Positions 36,014 to 43,322 of a stretch of 64,000 nt of DNA are shown here, in pieces. Origin of the DNA: GCA-2720865 sp047630275 (GTDB taxonomy: Bacteria > Bdellovibrionota > Bacteriovoracia > Bacteriovoracales > Bacteriovoracaceae). The position numbers and the translations under genes were made by a program. The first letter of the stretch is position 1. Each line of letters begins with the position of its first letter. The notes beneath the pieces are model-generated. The model ran no database searches and was not told where the DNA came from. It saw nothing but the letters and a program-made list of their open reading frames with translations. The stretch spans positions 62,001-126,000 of the forward strand of contig JBLHVN010000003.1 of assembly GCA_047630275.1 (NCBI GenBank), written 5' to 3'.

Positions 36014-37138
36014 ATGGTCAAAAAGATTGCATTATTCATCCTAGCTAGCTTTATGGCCATAATTGGTTACTCGGCCTACTTATGGGTAACGCAACCAGTT
36101 CTTATTGCTCCACTTCCTTATCATGTTGATGTTGATTATAAGAATGAATCAGACATAGCCGAGGCGGCCCACGTTCTTATTCTCGGGGACCGATTAGGGG
36201 ATAGCTTAAAGAGCTATATTCCAAAGATGATCACAAACTTAAGTGAAAACTTGCAAGAGCCCCTTAGGATCGTCAATTGGTCTTCTCCCCATGAAAGCCT
36301 CGGACGGAGCTTGGCCAAACTAAAAAGCCTGAAAGTCCTTCCTAAGATGATTATTTATCTAGGAGCTTCCGAAGAGTTCTATGAAAAGCGTTTTGAGATT
36401 AAGGACTCTGAAAAGATATTAGAAAATGTTAAAAAATTTAGGCAAGAAAACATTTCCACCCTCCTCTATACTTTCCCCCCCATCTCAAAGTTGATCTATG
36501 CTCCGGTGGAGTTTCTCACTTTAGGCTCAACTATCAAAGAAGATCCGGGAGATTTAGATTCACGTCTTCAACAGCAAAAGATGGAAGTTACCTTTAACCT
36601 CTTTGAAGTGGAGCTAGATGAGTTTATCGCTTACACAAAAGAAAAAGGAAGCCACCTGGTTCTTGTGACTGCTCCATTAAACCTTGAGGTTAACCCTCGC
36701 AAGGCCTGCGCAAATTCGACAACCGAATCCTTAGAAACCTATCAACGCAGTTTAAAGAAAAGCTTAGATAGTGGCGCTCATAAAGCAGTCCTTAATGAAG
36801 TTCGAAAACTAAGCGAGACCTCTATAGGGAACGCAGTCACTTATCATCTCTTAGGTAGGTCTTCTTTAGGTTCAGGATTTTATGAAGAAGCACGAAGAGC
36901 TTTTATTAATGCGGCCGCCTATGACTGTGGAAACTGGCGTGCTCACCCTGTCTTTAATAGTTTGATTAAATCAAAGAGTAAGATATCAGGAAACGCCGTC
37001 ATAGACTTTGATGAAATTGTTAACCGTCACCTAGGATTAAATGAATTGTTTCTGAGTGACCATTTTCCCCAAAATATTTACTATGATCATTTTATTGAAG
37101 AATTAGAATTGGCCATCAAAGTTAAGTTTAAATTATAG
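36014..37138 (+). CDS. membrane-anchored SGNH/GDSL-like protein
   Basis: The 374-residue protein has an N-terminal hydrophobic segment (IALFILASFMAIIGYSAYLW) that fits a membrane anchor or uncleaved signal. It has weak SGNH hydrolase landmarks: VLILGDRLGDSL (about residues 53-64, block I), KMIIYLGASEEFY (block III position) and FLSDHFPQNIYYDHFIEEL at the C-terminus (block V, Asp-His). Between them lies a helical stretch like a TPR (residues about 255-300). It is followed after nine bases by a cyclic-nucleotide-binding protein, so they are probably co-transcribed. The catalytic Ser of block I is not in the canonical GDS position, so enzyme activity is uncertain. Confidence 0.55.
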   Translation: MVKKIALFILASFMAIIGYSAYLWVTQPVLIAPLPYHVDVDYKNESDIAEAAHVLILGDRLGDSLKSYIPKMITNLSENLQEPLRIVNWSSPHESLGRSLAKLKSLKVLPKMIIYLGASEEFYEKRFEIKDSEKILENVKKFRQENISTLLYTFPPISKLIYAPVEFLTLGSTIKEDPGDLDSRLQQQKMEVTFNLFEVELDEFIAYTKEKGSHLVLVTAPLNLEVNPRKACANSTTESLETYQRSLKKSLDSGAHKAVLNEVRKLSETSIGNAVTYHLLGRSSLGSGFYEEARRAFINAAAYDCGNWRAHPVFNSLIKSKSKISGNAVIDFDEIVNRHLGLNELFLSDHFPQNIYYDHFIEELELAIKVKFKL

Positions 37139-37147
37139 GAGTTTAAA

Positions 37148-37615
37148 ATGAGTGATGAAATTAGTGGACCGTTAACTCTTAATCTAAAAGCCGGTGAGCT
37201 AGTCTGTTGTGCTGGTCAAGAAGACTTTGATCTTTATATTATTCATTCTGGAAAACTTCTTATCTATGTCAATGATGGAACAAAGGTTACTCCTCTAGCC
37301 TACCTAGGAGAAGGAGAATACTTAGGAGAGCTTTCTTTCTTTGATCATATGCCTCGCTCGGCCCATGTGGCGACGCTAGAGCCTACCACCTTGATTCAGG
37401 TACCTGTTGAAGAGCTAGAAAGGCAATTTCCCGAATGGCTTATTACCATCGCTCAGAACATTACCTCGAAGCTTAGAAGGACAGGAGATCTGATCAGGCA
37501 AAAGGGAATCAGAAAACAAAACGTCGAGAGTATCAAGCCCCTTACCATGGATGAGCAAAGACATTATTACCAACTAGTAGAAAGATTTAAGAGTGAGAAC
37601 AACATCCAAGGATAG
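37148..37615 (+). CDS. cyclic nucleotide-binding domain protein
   Basis: The 155-residue protein is a CAP-type effector domain without a DNA-binding domain. The beta-barrel reads LKAGELVCCAGQEDFDLYII, SGKLLIYVNDGTK, then the phosphate-binding cassette GEGEYLGELSFFDHMPRSAH, followed by VATLEPTTLIQVPVEELE and a C helix. The Glu and Arg of the cassette that bind cyclic nucleotide are present. The C-terminal 45 residues are charged and helical. Without an HTH it cannot act as CRP does; it may be a single-domain sensor or interact with a partner. It follows the SGNH-like gene by nine bases. Confidence 0.85.
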   Translation: MSDEISGPLTLNLKAGELVCCAGQEDFDLYIIHSGKLLIYVNDGTKVTPLAYLGEGEYLGELSFFDHMPRSAHVATLEPTTLIQVPVEELERQFPEWLITIAQNITSKLRRTGDLIRQKGIRKQNVESIKPLTMDEQRHYYQLVERFKSENNIQG

Positions 37616-37724
37616 CACTCAAGTACTGGTAACAAGATGCGCCTAAAACCTAAGTAGTCGGCGGCGAAATGACCACAACCTAGCCAATTTGCCCCCAAAA
37701 CCCCCCTTTTTCCGGTGCTAAAAC

Positions 37725-37741
37725 TTGGCACGACCTTCGCA
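37725..37741 (+). promoter_or_regulatory. sigma-54 (-24/-12) promoter
   Basis: TTGGCACGACCTTCGCA matches the sigma-54 consensus YTGGCACGRNNNTTGCW at all but one position (TCGC for TTGC), with the GG and GC exactly ten bases apart. The predicted start near 37752 gives a leader of about 60 bases before the ATG at 37811. An activator site should lie 80-150 bases upstream; I see no clear repeat there. Confidence 0.75.
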
Positions 37742-37758
37742 ATATTAATAATAAGAGC

Positions 37759-37810
37759 TTCCCAAGGATGGGAACACCAAGCAGCAGTCTTCTCTTACAA
37801 GGAGGTAAAG
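37759..37810 (+). promoter_or_regulatory. leader with two CsrA-like sites, one covering the ribosome site
   Basis: A perfect 6-bp hairpin TTCCCA/TGGGAA (37759-37774) shows an AGGA tetraloop, and the core CAAGGATG matches the CsrA consensus CARGGAUG. The second site, ACAAGGAGGT (37797-37806), includes the Shine-Dalgarno sequence and also fits ACARGGANGU. The two GGA motifs are 35 bases apart, a distance suitable for a CsrA dimer to bridge. Confidence 0.55.
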
Positions 37811-38017
37811 ATGACAGCATCCGCACTAAAGTTAATCTTACTAATGTTTGTCTTAGGTCTTGTAAGCACAGGTTGTGCCAATCAAAACACGACGGCAAAA
37901 ACCAACGAAGCTAAAGAAGCTAAGTACCCTGATGAAAATGATTATAAAGGAAAACTAAAGGTAAAAGCGCCTAAAGTTTCCCGAGATAATTATCACGCGT
38001 TCTTAGACAGTTATTAA
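37811..38017 (+). CDS. small lipoprotein, sigma-54 controlled
   Basis: The gene begins at ATG 37811 behind AAGGAGG; a longer frame from 37715 spans the promoter and leader and is not real. The 68-residue product has a lipoprotein signal LILLMFVLGLVSTGCAN (lipobox STGC), leaving a mature peptide of about 48 residues. This is hydrophilic and Lys-rich: KTNEAKEAKYPDENDYKGKL, then KAPKVSRDNYHAFLDSY. I do not recognise the family. Strong ribosome site, sigma-54 promoter, CsrA-like sites and a terminator argue for abundant, tightly regulated expression. Asp at position +2 is not present after Cys (Ala-Asn), so outer-membrane sorting is expected. Confidence 0.85.
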   Translation: MTASALKLILLMFVLGLVSTGCANQNTTAKTNEAKEAKYPDENDYKGKLKVKAPKVSRDNYHAFLDSY

Positions 38018-38031
38018 AAAAGAAATTCAAT

Positions 38032-38073
38032 GTCCCTAGGTCGAAAGATCTAGGACTCTCTCCCTCACGAGAG
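38032..38073 (+). ncRNA. two adjacent hairpins in the 3' region of the small lipoprotein mRNA
   Basis: A 10-bp stem with one bulge (38032-38042 with 38047-38056) is capped by a GAAA tetraloop. A 5-bp stem CTCTC/GAGAG (38058-38073) follows, and the terminator stem starts at the next base. This may be just a stable 3' end, or a 3'-derived small RNA. No separate promoter is visible. Confidence 0.4.
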
Positions 38074-38104
38074 GCCCGGGTAGTCCGCAGCTACCTGGGC
38101 TTTT
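38074..38104 (+). terminator. intrinsic terminator of the small lipoprotein gene
   Basis: A 10-bp stem GCCCGGGTAG/CTACCTGGGC with one G-T pair and a 7-base loop is followed by TTTT and AT-rich sequence. It ends about five bases before the stop of the convergent gene. Confidence 0.85.
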
Positions 38105-38109
38105 CATAT

Positions 38110-38766
38110 TTATTTAAAGGCGTAAAGAATAGATCCATTCTCAGTGCGCTCAATCAAGGAAGAAATCTTATTTCGTTGAACCGCTGGACAGCCATAACTG
38201 CGTCCTTGTTTAGAATTACTTGGGCTAACATACTTTGCTCCGTGAACGACGATGGCCCTTCTTCTAGCATTTGAATTTGAGGGCTCTTTTCCATCTAGGC
38301 GCATGGATAATCCATTCTTCCCATAATAACGTTCGGCAGTTAAATAAACCCCAAGACTCGACTTTAAAGAATTATTTACGTTTGAGAAATACTTCGCCAT
38401 TCCTGTATGACTTGGATCTGTGTTCTTTCCATGGGCCACATGAAGGACTTCCATTTCTCTATTCACAAGATCGAGGATAAACATGCGCTTCTCCCCACTA
38501 TGTTTTGAAAAATCTACTAGAGTTAAATAATCTTGGTTATCAATCTCATTATTATTTTCTTGTAGGTAAAGAAGTGCTTTTTTAAGACCTGACCTTGGTG
38601 CTCCAAGACTTGTAAAGAATTCAAGATCATCTAGCTTAACTAGCTCTATCCCTTCGACAGGATCAAAGAGTGAATCCTTCTCGGGCCCTGCACCTAATTC
38701 TTCAGGGTTGCCACAAGAAACTAGTAAAAATAAGAAGGAGAAAAAGAAGAGTGTATAGAACTTCAT
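38110..38766 (-). CDS. L,D-transpeptidase-like lipoprotein
   Basis: The start is ATG 38766 (AAAGG eight bases upstream) rather than the GTG two codons earlier. The 218-residue product has a lipoprotein signal (LFFFSFLFLLVSCGN, lipobox LVSC). The catalytic domain follows the murein L,D-transpeptidase catalytic family: VDFSKHSGEKRMFILDLVNR, VAHGKNTDPSHTG, LGVYLTAERYYGKNGLSMRL and HGAKYVSPSNSKQGRSYGCP with the active-site Cys. Such proteins form 3-3 cross-links or attach proteins to peptidoglycan in the periplasm. It may modify prey or self wall in a predator. It converges on the small lipoprotein gene. Confidence 0.87.
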   Translation of the reverse strand: MKFYTLFFFSFLFLLVSCGNPEELGAGPEKDSLFDPVEGIELVKLDDLEFFTSLGAPRSGLKKALLYLQENNNEIDNQDYLTLVDFSKHSGEKRMFILDLVNREMEVLHVAHGKNTDPSHTGMAKYFSNVNNSLKSSLGVYLTAERYYGKNGLSMRLDGKEPSNSNARRRAIVVHGAKYVSPSNSKQGRSYGCPAVQRNKISSLIERTENGSILYAFK

Positions 38767-39051
38767 AGGCACTACCTTTAAAAAGTATGTTCCCTTTAAT
38801 TGTAGGCCAATACACTGACAGGGAGTATGACCTGCTTTTTTTGCCCCTACGAAAACTAAGTATAACTTCCTTTTTTTATCTTAACTTATCAAAATTAACA
38901 ACTTAACGTTTCGCAATAACCGACTTTATCAAGAGATATTTTTTAGTAAAGCTCTGTTAAGTCTTGAAAGACACTTTATTTTCTTAGTTTATTTAATCTC
39001 TGTATCTAAACAGGAATGTCAGGGTTAAAATTTAGAAGAGGACTTCCTAAA

Positions 39052-39777
39052 ATGAGACTTGTTTATTTCCTATTAGTAATACTTTCTTTTCACGCAAATG
39101 CTTTTGAGTGGACAGAGGTAAGTTTAGGGTTAGGAGTTTACCGCTACGATAATATTAGAGTAGATAATCGTAAAAAGTTTTTGAAGAAAGATCCTATCTA
39201 TGAACCAGTACCTATTGTTCAACTCAGAGTCGGTCCGTTCGTTATAAATAAAGATGGAGCAGGATTCGCTCTACTCTACTTTAAGAAAATAAAGCTAGTT
39301 GGTGTCGCGATCTATGAGGGAGAAGCTTACGAGACTCTTGGAATGGAGGAGAGAAAAAAATCATTTTATTTAGGGGGAGGATTCCAATTTTATGACCTTG
39401 AAGGTTTATACTATCAAGATGTTCAGTCTAGAAGCAGAGGCAAGGTATATAAATTATCTTACGCTCCTAAGTTAACATTCAATCAATATACATTTTCCCC
39501 AAGAATTTACGCTCAACTTTGGAACCAAAACTATGTAGATTATTTCTTTGGAGTAAGGTCCAATGAAGTAAATCAAGCGATAGGAAGATTTCAATTTACT
39601 GGAAAGAAGTCTATAAACTATGGTTTCATGTTGAGAAATATTTGGACTGTCGAAAATTTAAAGTATGTACTATCTGCAGGTTATAAATTCTATGATAAAA
39701 GTGTCTATAATTCCCCAACTGTCTCAAAGGATATCGAACAAAGGATTTTTTTAGGTATAATGTATAAGCTATACTAA
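39052..39777 (+). CDS. MipA/OmpV family outer-membrane protein
   Basis: The start is ATG 39052 behind AGAGGA; the frame extends 12 codons upstream without a ribosome site. The 241-residue product has a signal peptide (LVYFLLVILSFHANA). The barrel carries MipA/OmpV marks: LGLGVYRYDNIRV, GFALLYFKKIKLVGVAIYEG, and NYVDYFFGVRSNEVNQA, matching the family's D-Y-Y-G-V segment. It ends IEQRIFLGIMYKLY. E. coli MipA is a scaffold for peptidoglycan enzymes; other members are porin-like. It ends three bases before the convergent Omp85 gene. Confidence 0.78.
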   Translation: MRLVYFLLVILSFHANAFEWTEVSLGLGVYRYDNIRVDNRKKFLKKDPIYEPVPIVQLRVGPFVINKDGAGFALLYFKKIKLVGVAIYEGEAYETLGMEERKKSFYLGGGFQFYDLEGLYYQDVQSRSRGKVYKLSYAPKLTFNQYTFSPRIYAQLWNQNYVDYFFGVRSNEVNQAIGRFQFTGKKSINYGFMLRNIWTVENLKYVLSAGYKFYDKSVYNSPTVSKDIEQRIFLGIMYKLY

Positions 39778-39780
39778 AGG

Positions 39781-40986
39781 CTACAGCTTTAAACCTAGAT
39801 TCAAATGAATATGACTACTTTTGTCATCTAGATTCCTTGCAAATTCGATTATCAATGCTGGAATAGAAATCTTTTTAAAATAATAACTTAGATTTAATCC
39901 AACAGTAGACTCATTGAGAGTTGCCCCACTGAGAATAGGCTTTATTAACTTGGTATTGTTAAACTCATAAAATACTGCTGAATAAATATTATCCCAAATA
40001 AAAAATTGCTCTTGCAACATCAGGCCATAGTTTCTCTGAGCCGGGAGAGACTCTCTATCATATCCCCTATGCCCCTCATTTCCTCCTAGCATTTTAGGGG
40101 ATAGGTAGCCTGAATTATTTGTCTGGTTTAGATGGACTTCAAATTTAAAGAAGTTCTTACCATGAGGTTTAATATATTGAAGGTCACCCCCATGTAGGTA
40201 ATCAAATCCGCCTAAAGAGTCTCTTAGTAGGAAAAAATCATAAGACGTATAGAGACCATCAAAAAGGATGCTTAGTTTTTTATAATTATTATAATGATGC
40301 CTATAATAGAGGCCGAAGCTCTCGGACTTAAATAAGTCTTGCCCTTGAGAACCAAAGACTTTCTTTTTAATATAGATAGGCCCTAGTTTGTGATCGTGCT
40401 TACCTTTATTGAAGTTGGGGGTTAAAATGATAGTGTCAAAACGAGTCTCAAAACTCTCTACTATATTTCCTCCACGCTTAAACTCAGTTAAATCAGATTT
40501 ATGTAAGAGCAAAACCTTCATTCCGACATCTTGAGATATAACATTATCCTCTTGCCAGTAAAAAATACCGTTTATGCCTGAATTGGTCCAAAAGACACCT
40601 GGGGTTACAGTTCCAAGTCTTCCCATAAAGTTATTTTCATAGATGATAAATCCTCTCGAATAATAATTCCCGGATTGAGTGATCATAGGAACAGGAAAAA
40701 CACTCCATTTTTCTTCTACTTCTATAAATAGTTGATCTTTTTTAAGCTCAATAGATTTGAGATTGTACTGGTTTGCTCTTTTAAGTTTTTCAAATATCTC
40801 TTCTAATTCATCATCACTTATTTTTTCGCCAGTTCTAATTCCACCCCATTTTAAGATTGAGGCTTTCTTCGTTTTAGTATTTCCCGATACAAAAACTTTA
40901 TTTATTATATTTGCCTGCACATTTGTGATTAAGAGGACAAAGATAAAAACGCTAAATAATAGATTTATTCCTTTTCGATTCATCAA
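39781..40986 (-). CDS. Omp85-superfamily protein with one POTRA-like domain
   Basis: The 401-residue protein has a signal peptide (LLFSVFIFVLLITNVQA). A POTRA-like domain at about 27-95 reads INKVFVSGNTKTKKASILKW, with ISDDELEEIFEKLKRANQY and LFIEVEEKWSVFPVP. A long barrel follows. Residues 304-310 (EGHRGYD) fit the RGY/RGF motif of the Omp85 lid loop. The C-terminus ends SSHIHLNLGLKL. Omp85 proteins insert barrels, secrete proteins or move lipids across the outer membrane. The ATG overlaps the PhnW stop by four bases, so it is translationally coupled to the phosphonate genes and is last in that operon. A role in phosphonolipid handling is inference. Confidence 0.8.
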   Translation of the reverse strand: MMNRKGINLLFSVFIFVLLITNVQANIINKVFVSGNTKTKKASILKWGGIRTGEKISDDELEEIFEKLKRANQYNLKSIELKKDQLFIEVEEKWSVFPVPMITQSGNYYSRGFIIYENNFMGRLGTVTPGVFWTNSGINGIFYWQEDNVISQDVGMKVLLLHKSDLTEFKRGGNIVESFETRFDTIILTPNFNKGKHDHKLGPIYIKKKVFGSQGQDLFKSESFGLYYRHHYNNYKKLSILFDGLYTSYDFFLLRDSLGGFDYLHGGDLQYIKPHGKNFFKFEVHLNQTNNSGYLSPKMLGGNEGHRGYDRESLPAQRNYGLMLQEQFFIWDNIYSAVFYEFNNTKLIKPILSGATLNESTVGLNLSYYFKKISIPALIIEFARNLDDKSSHIHLNLGLKL

Positions 40987-42119
40987 TTGAGTTCTATCCC
41001 TTCTGTTGATAAATACTCTTTTACAAGATGAAGAAATTTAACAATATCTTCTCTCGTAAGATGACCTATATTAGAGATCCGGAAGGTATCTTTCTCATCA
41101 ATCTTGCCAGGATAAATAGTTATACCTCTTTCAAATAAGTATTTATGCATACCTTTAAATGAAAATTTATCATCTAAGGGCTCTAGAAAGGTTGTTAATA
41201 TCTTTGAATTGTTTCGTTGATCAAGTAGAGCTTTAAAACCAATATCATTTAACCCCTTCAGCATCAGGTCGTAGAGCTCTGAGTACTTTGCTGATCTAAA
41301 ATCAATGCCTCCCTCCTCGAAGAATTCATCTAAAGCAGCATTCAATGCGTAGAGTGTTTGAACTGGAGGGGTAAACAGGAACTGTTTCCTCTCTTTTTGA
41401 GAATTATAATTACTAAACAGATCAAAATAATAGCTTCTTTTCTTAAAGATTTTAATTCTTTCTAGTTCATCTCTTTTTGCAATAACAATACCGACACCGG
41501 CCATTCCCTGTATGCACTTATTTGAAGATGAGATTAAGTACTCGACACTGTTAACAGTCAGGTCAATCTTGATGCCGGCATAAGAAGACATAGCATCTAC
41601 TAATGTTCTTAAGTTGTATTCTTTTGCTATCTTACATAGTTCTGATAATGAATTTAAAATACCTGTTGTTGTTTCATGGTGAACAAGAGAGACAACCTTA
41701 AATTTAATCTTACTAGAAGCTAGGTGCTCCCTTAATAATTGCCAGTCTATCTCACTTCCCCATTCAAACTTGAGACTTTCTGACTTGATTCCCAAGGCGT
41801 CACATATTTGTTTCATCCTTTTACCATAAGCACCATTTTCTATGATTAGAATAGTATCTTCAGAATTAGCGCATGAACTTAAGCAAGCTTCAATTGCTCC
41901 AGTACCAGAACATCCTAAAAGAACTCCCTCATATGTTTCATCAGCATTGACGACGTCTTTGATCTTGCTTCTAATATTAGTAACAAGTTCGCCAAACTCT
42001 TCTTCTCGAGGGCAAATATCCTCAACAATGAGAGATTCCTTTACACGGATTGAGGTTGTCGCAGGACCAGGGTTCAGCAGGATCTTTCTTTCAATTGTCT
42101 TTTTGATTGTTTCGTTCAT
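40983..42119 (-). CDS. phnW: 2-aminoethylphosphonate-pyruvate aminotransferase (PhnW-type)
   Basis: The 378-residue PLP enzyme opens RKILLNPGPATTSIRVKES, typical of the class V AEP transaminases. It has the PLP Asp in TLVDAMSSYAG (about 175) and the Schiff-base Lys in LISSSNKCIQGMAG (K201). With the decarboxylase and mutase just upstream, it would work in the synthetic direction, turning phosphonoacetaldehyde into AEP with alanine or another donor. It overlaps the upstream decarboxylase gene by 29 bases and the Omp85 gene by four. Confidence 0.92.
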   Translation of the reverse strand: MNETIKKTIERKILLNPGPATTSIRVKESLIVEDICPREEEFGELVTNIRSKIKDVVNADETYEGVLLGCSGTGAIEACLSSCANSEDTILIIENGAYGKRMKQICDALGIKSESLKFEWGSEIDWQLLREHLASSKIKFKVVSLVHHETTTGILNSLSELCKIAKEYNLRTLVDAMSSYAGIKIDLTVNSVEYLISSSNKCIQGMAGVGIVIAKRDELERIKIFKKRSYYFDLFSNYNSQKERKQFLFTPPVQTLYALNAALDEFFEEGGIDFRSAKYSELYDLMLKGLNDIGFKALLDQRNNSKILTTFLEPLDDKFSFKGMHKYLFERGITIYPGKIDEKDTFRISNIGHLTREDIVKFLHLVKEYLSTEGIELN

Positions 42120-43272
42120 TGATACCTTTTATATGTTCCTTCATTCTCAGCGCGACATCACTAGGCTTAACTGTAGGTCGACCTAAGTCTTTAGGTGAAC
42201 CTGCCTTAATCATGAATCTAATAAAACTAAGACCTTTCTTTTTGGAGATTTCTCCAAGAGAATCTTCAAAGTCCCTTAAATTATCCACCTCATAAATATT
42301 ATTATATCCACAAGAAGCTGAGATATTAGCAAAGTCTATTGCCTCTGAAAATGTCCTTTGCCCACCAGTTGAATCATGGACACCATTATCAAGAAGAATA
42401 TGCACGATATTTGAAGGCATCATTTGTCCAGCTAAGGCCATATTTCCAAGTCTCATAAGAAGGGCGCCATCTCCATCTACTACATAAATCGTCTCTTTAA
42501 CGCCTGTTCTACTTAAACCTAAACCAATCGGTAAAGCACAACCCATTGAGCCCACCATGTAAAGATTGTTTGGGCCATCTTCAACCTCAAATAGTTCACG
42601 GCCGGTCTTTCCGGTTGTTGCAATGACTAGATCTTCATCTTTTATATTTTTTTTAAGTGCTCTAAGAGCATCAGTACGGCTTACTTCTTCAACGTTCTTT
42701 GATAGTCTTTTTACAACAGTGTCGTGTTTTTTAGGGCATCGAGTAAAGCTCTTTTCCTTTAATTCATAGCTATCCACACTTCCCTTTTTCATAACGAAGA
42801 AAAATGGTTTTCCCGTCTTATCACATACTTTCTCAGCAAAGAATAATGCTCCCTCAATCTTGTTACTTTCTGTTGGAAAGTAGGCCCATGGTATTTCCAT
42901 TAGATCGAGAAGTTCCGTCGTAATCTTTCCCATTAAATCATGTTGTGGTTCATCAGGCGCTCTACCAAGCTCTCCCCTTAGAGTGACGATACCTATGAAT
43001 GGGATATCCATTGTATAACTTAGGGAAGTTAAAGGATTTATGGCATTTCCTAATCCAGAATTTTGAAACATGACCACAGACTTTCGTCCACCAAGCCATG
43101 CCCCACTAGCTAAGGCAACAGCATCCCCTTCATTTGTCGTTTCGATGAACTCAAGTTCATCATCATCGATCACACTATTTATAAAGGGTTTTAAATAAGA
43201 GCAAGGGGTACCCGTAAAAAGATTATACCCACTGCTCTTACACTCACTTAAGAATTCATTTGAATTGATCAT
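42091..43272 (-). CDS. aepY: phosphonopyruvate decarboxylase
   Basis: The 393-residue thiamine-diphosphate enzyme has an N-terminal Pyr domain (GYNLFTGTPCSYLKPFINS, with the TPP-activating Glu in EFIETTNEGDAVALASGAW). Its C-terminal PP domain shows DGDGALLMRLGNMALAGQM then DNGVHDSTGGQRTFS, the Mg-TPP motif. HDLMGKITTELLDLM is a family segment. It converts phosphonopyruvate to phosphonoacetaldehyde, the step that pulls the unfavourable PEP mutase reaction. No good ribosome site is seen before the ATG; it starts 51 bases after the mutase stop. Confidence 0.93.
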   Translation of the reverse strand: MINSNEFLSECKSSGYNLFTGTPCSYLKPFINSVIDDDELEFIETTNEGDAVALASGAWLGGRKSVVMFQNSGLGNAINPLTSLSYTMDIPFIGIVTLRGELGRAPDEPQHDLMGKITTELLDLMEIPWAYFPTESNKIEGALFFAEKVCDKTGKPFFFVMKKGSVDSYELKEKSFTRCPKKHDTVVKRLSKNVEEVSRTDALRALKKNIKDEDLVIATTGKTGRELFEVEDGPNNLYMVGSMGCALPIGLGLSRTGVKETIYVVDGDGALLMRLGNMALAGQMMPSNIVHILLDNGVHDSTGGQRTFSEAIDFANISASCGYNNIYEVDNLRDFEDSLGEISKKKGLSFIRFMIKAGSPKDLGRPTVKPSDVALRMKEHIKGINERNNQKDN

Positions 43273-43322
43273 ATTATTAAAAAGTGTGCCTTAAGAGCTC
43301 ACTACTCCTGAAAGTAAGAATT

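Noticed and set aside
37715..37810. Longer reading frame of the small lipoprotein starting at 37715
   Set aside because: It would start upstream of the sigma-54 promoter and place the lipobox mid-protein; the ATG at 37811 has an AAGGAGG site and a proper signal.
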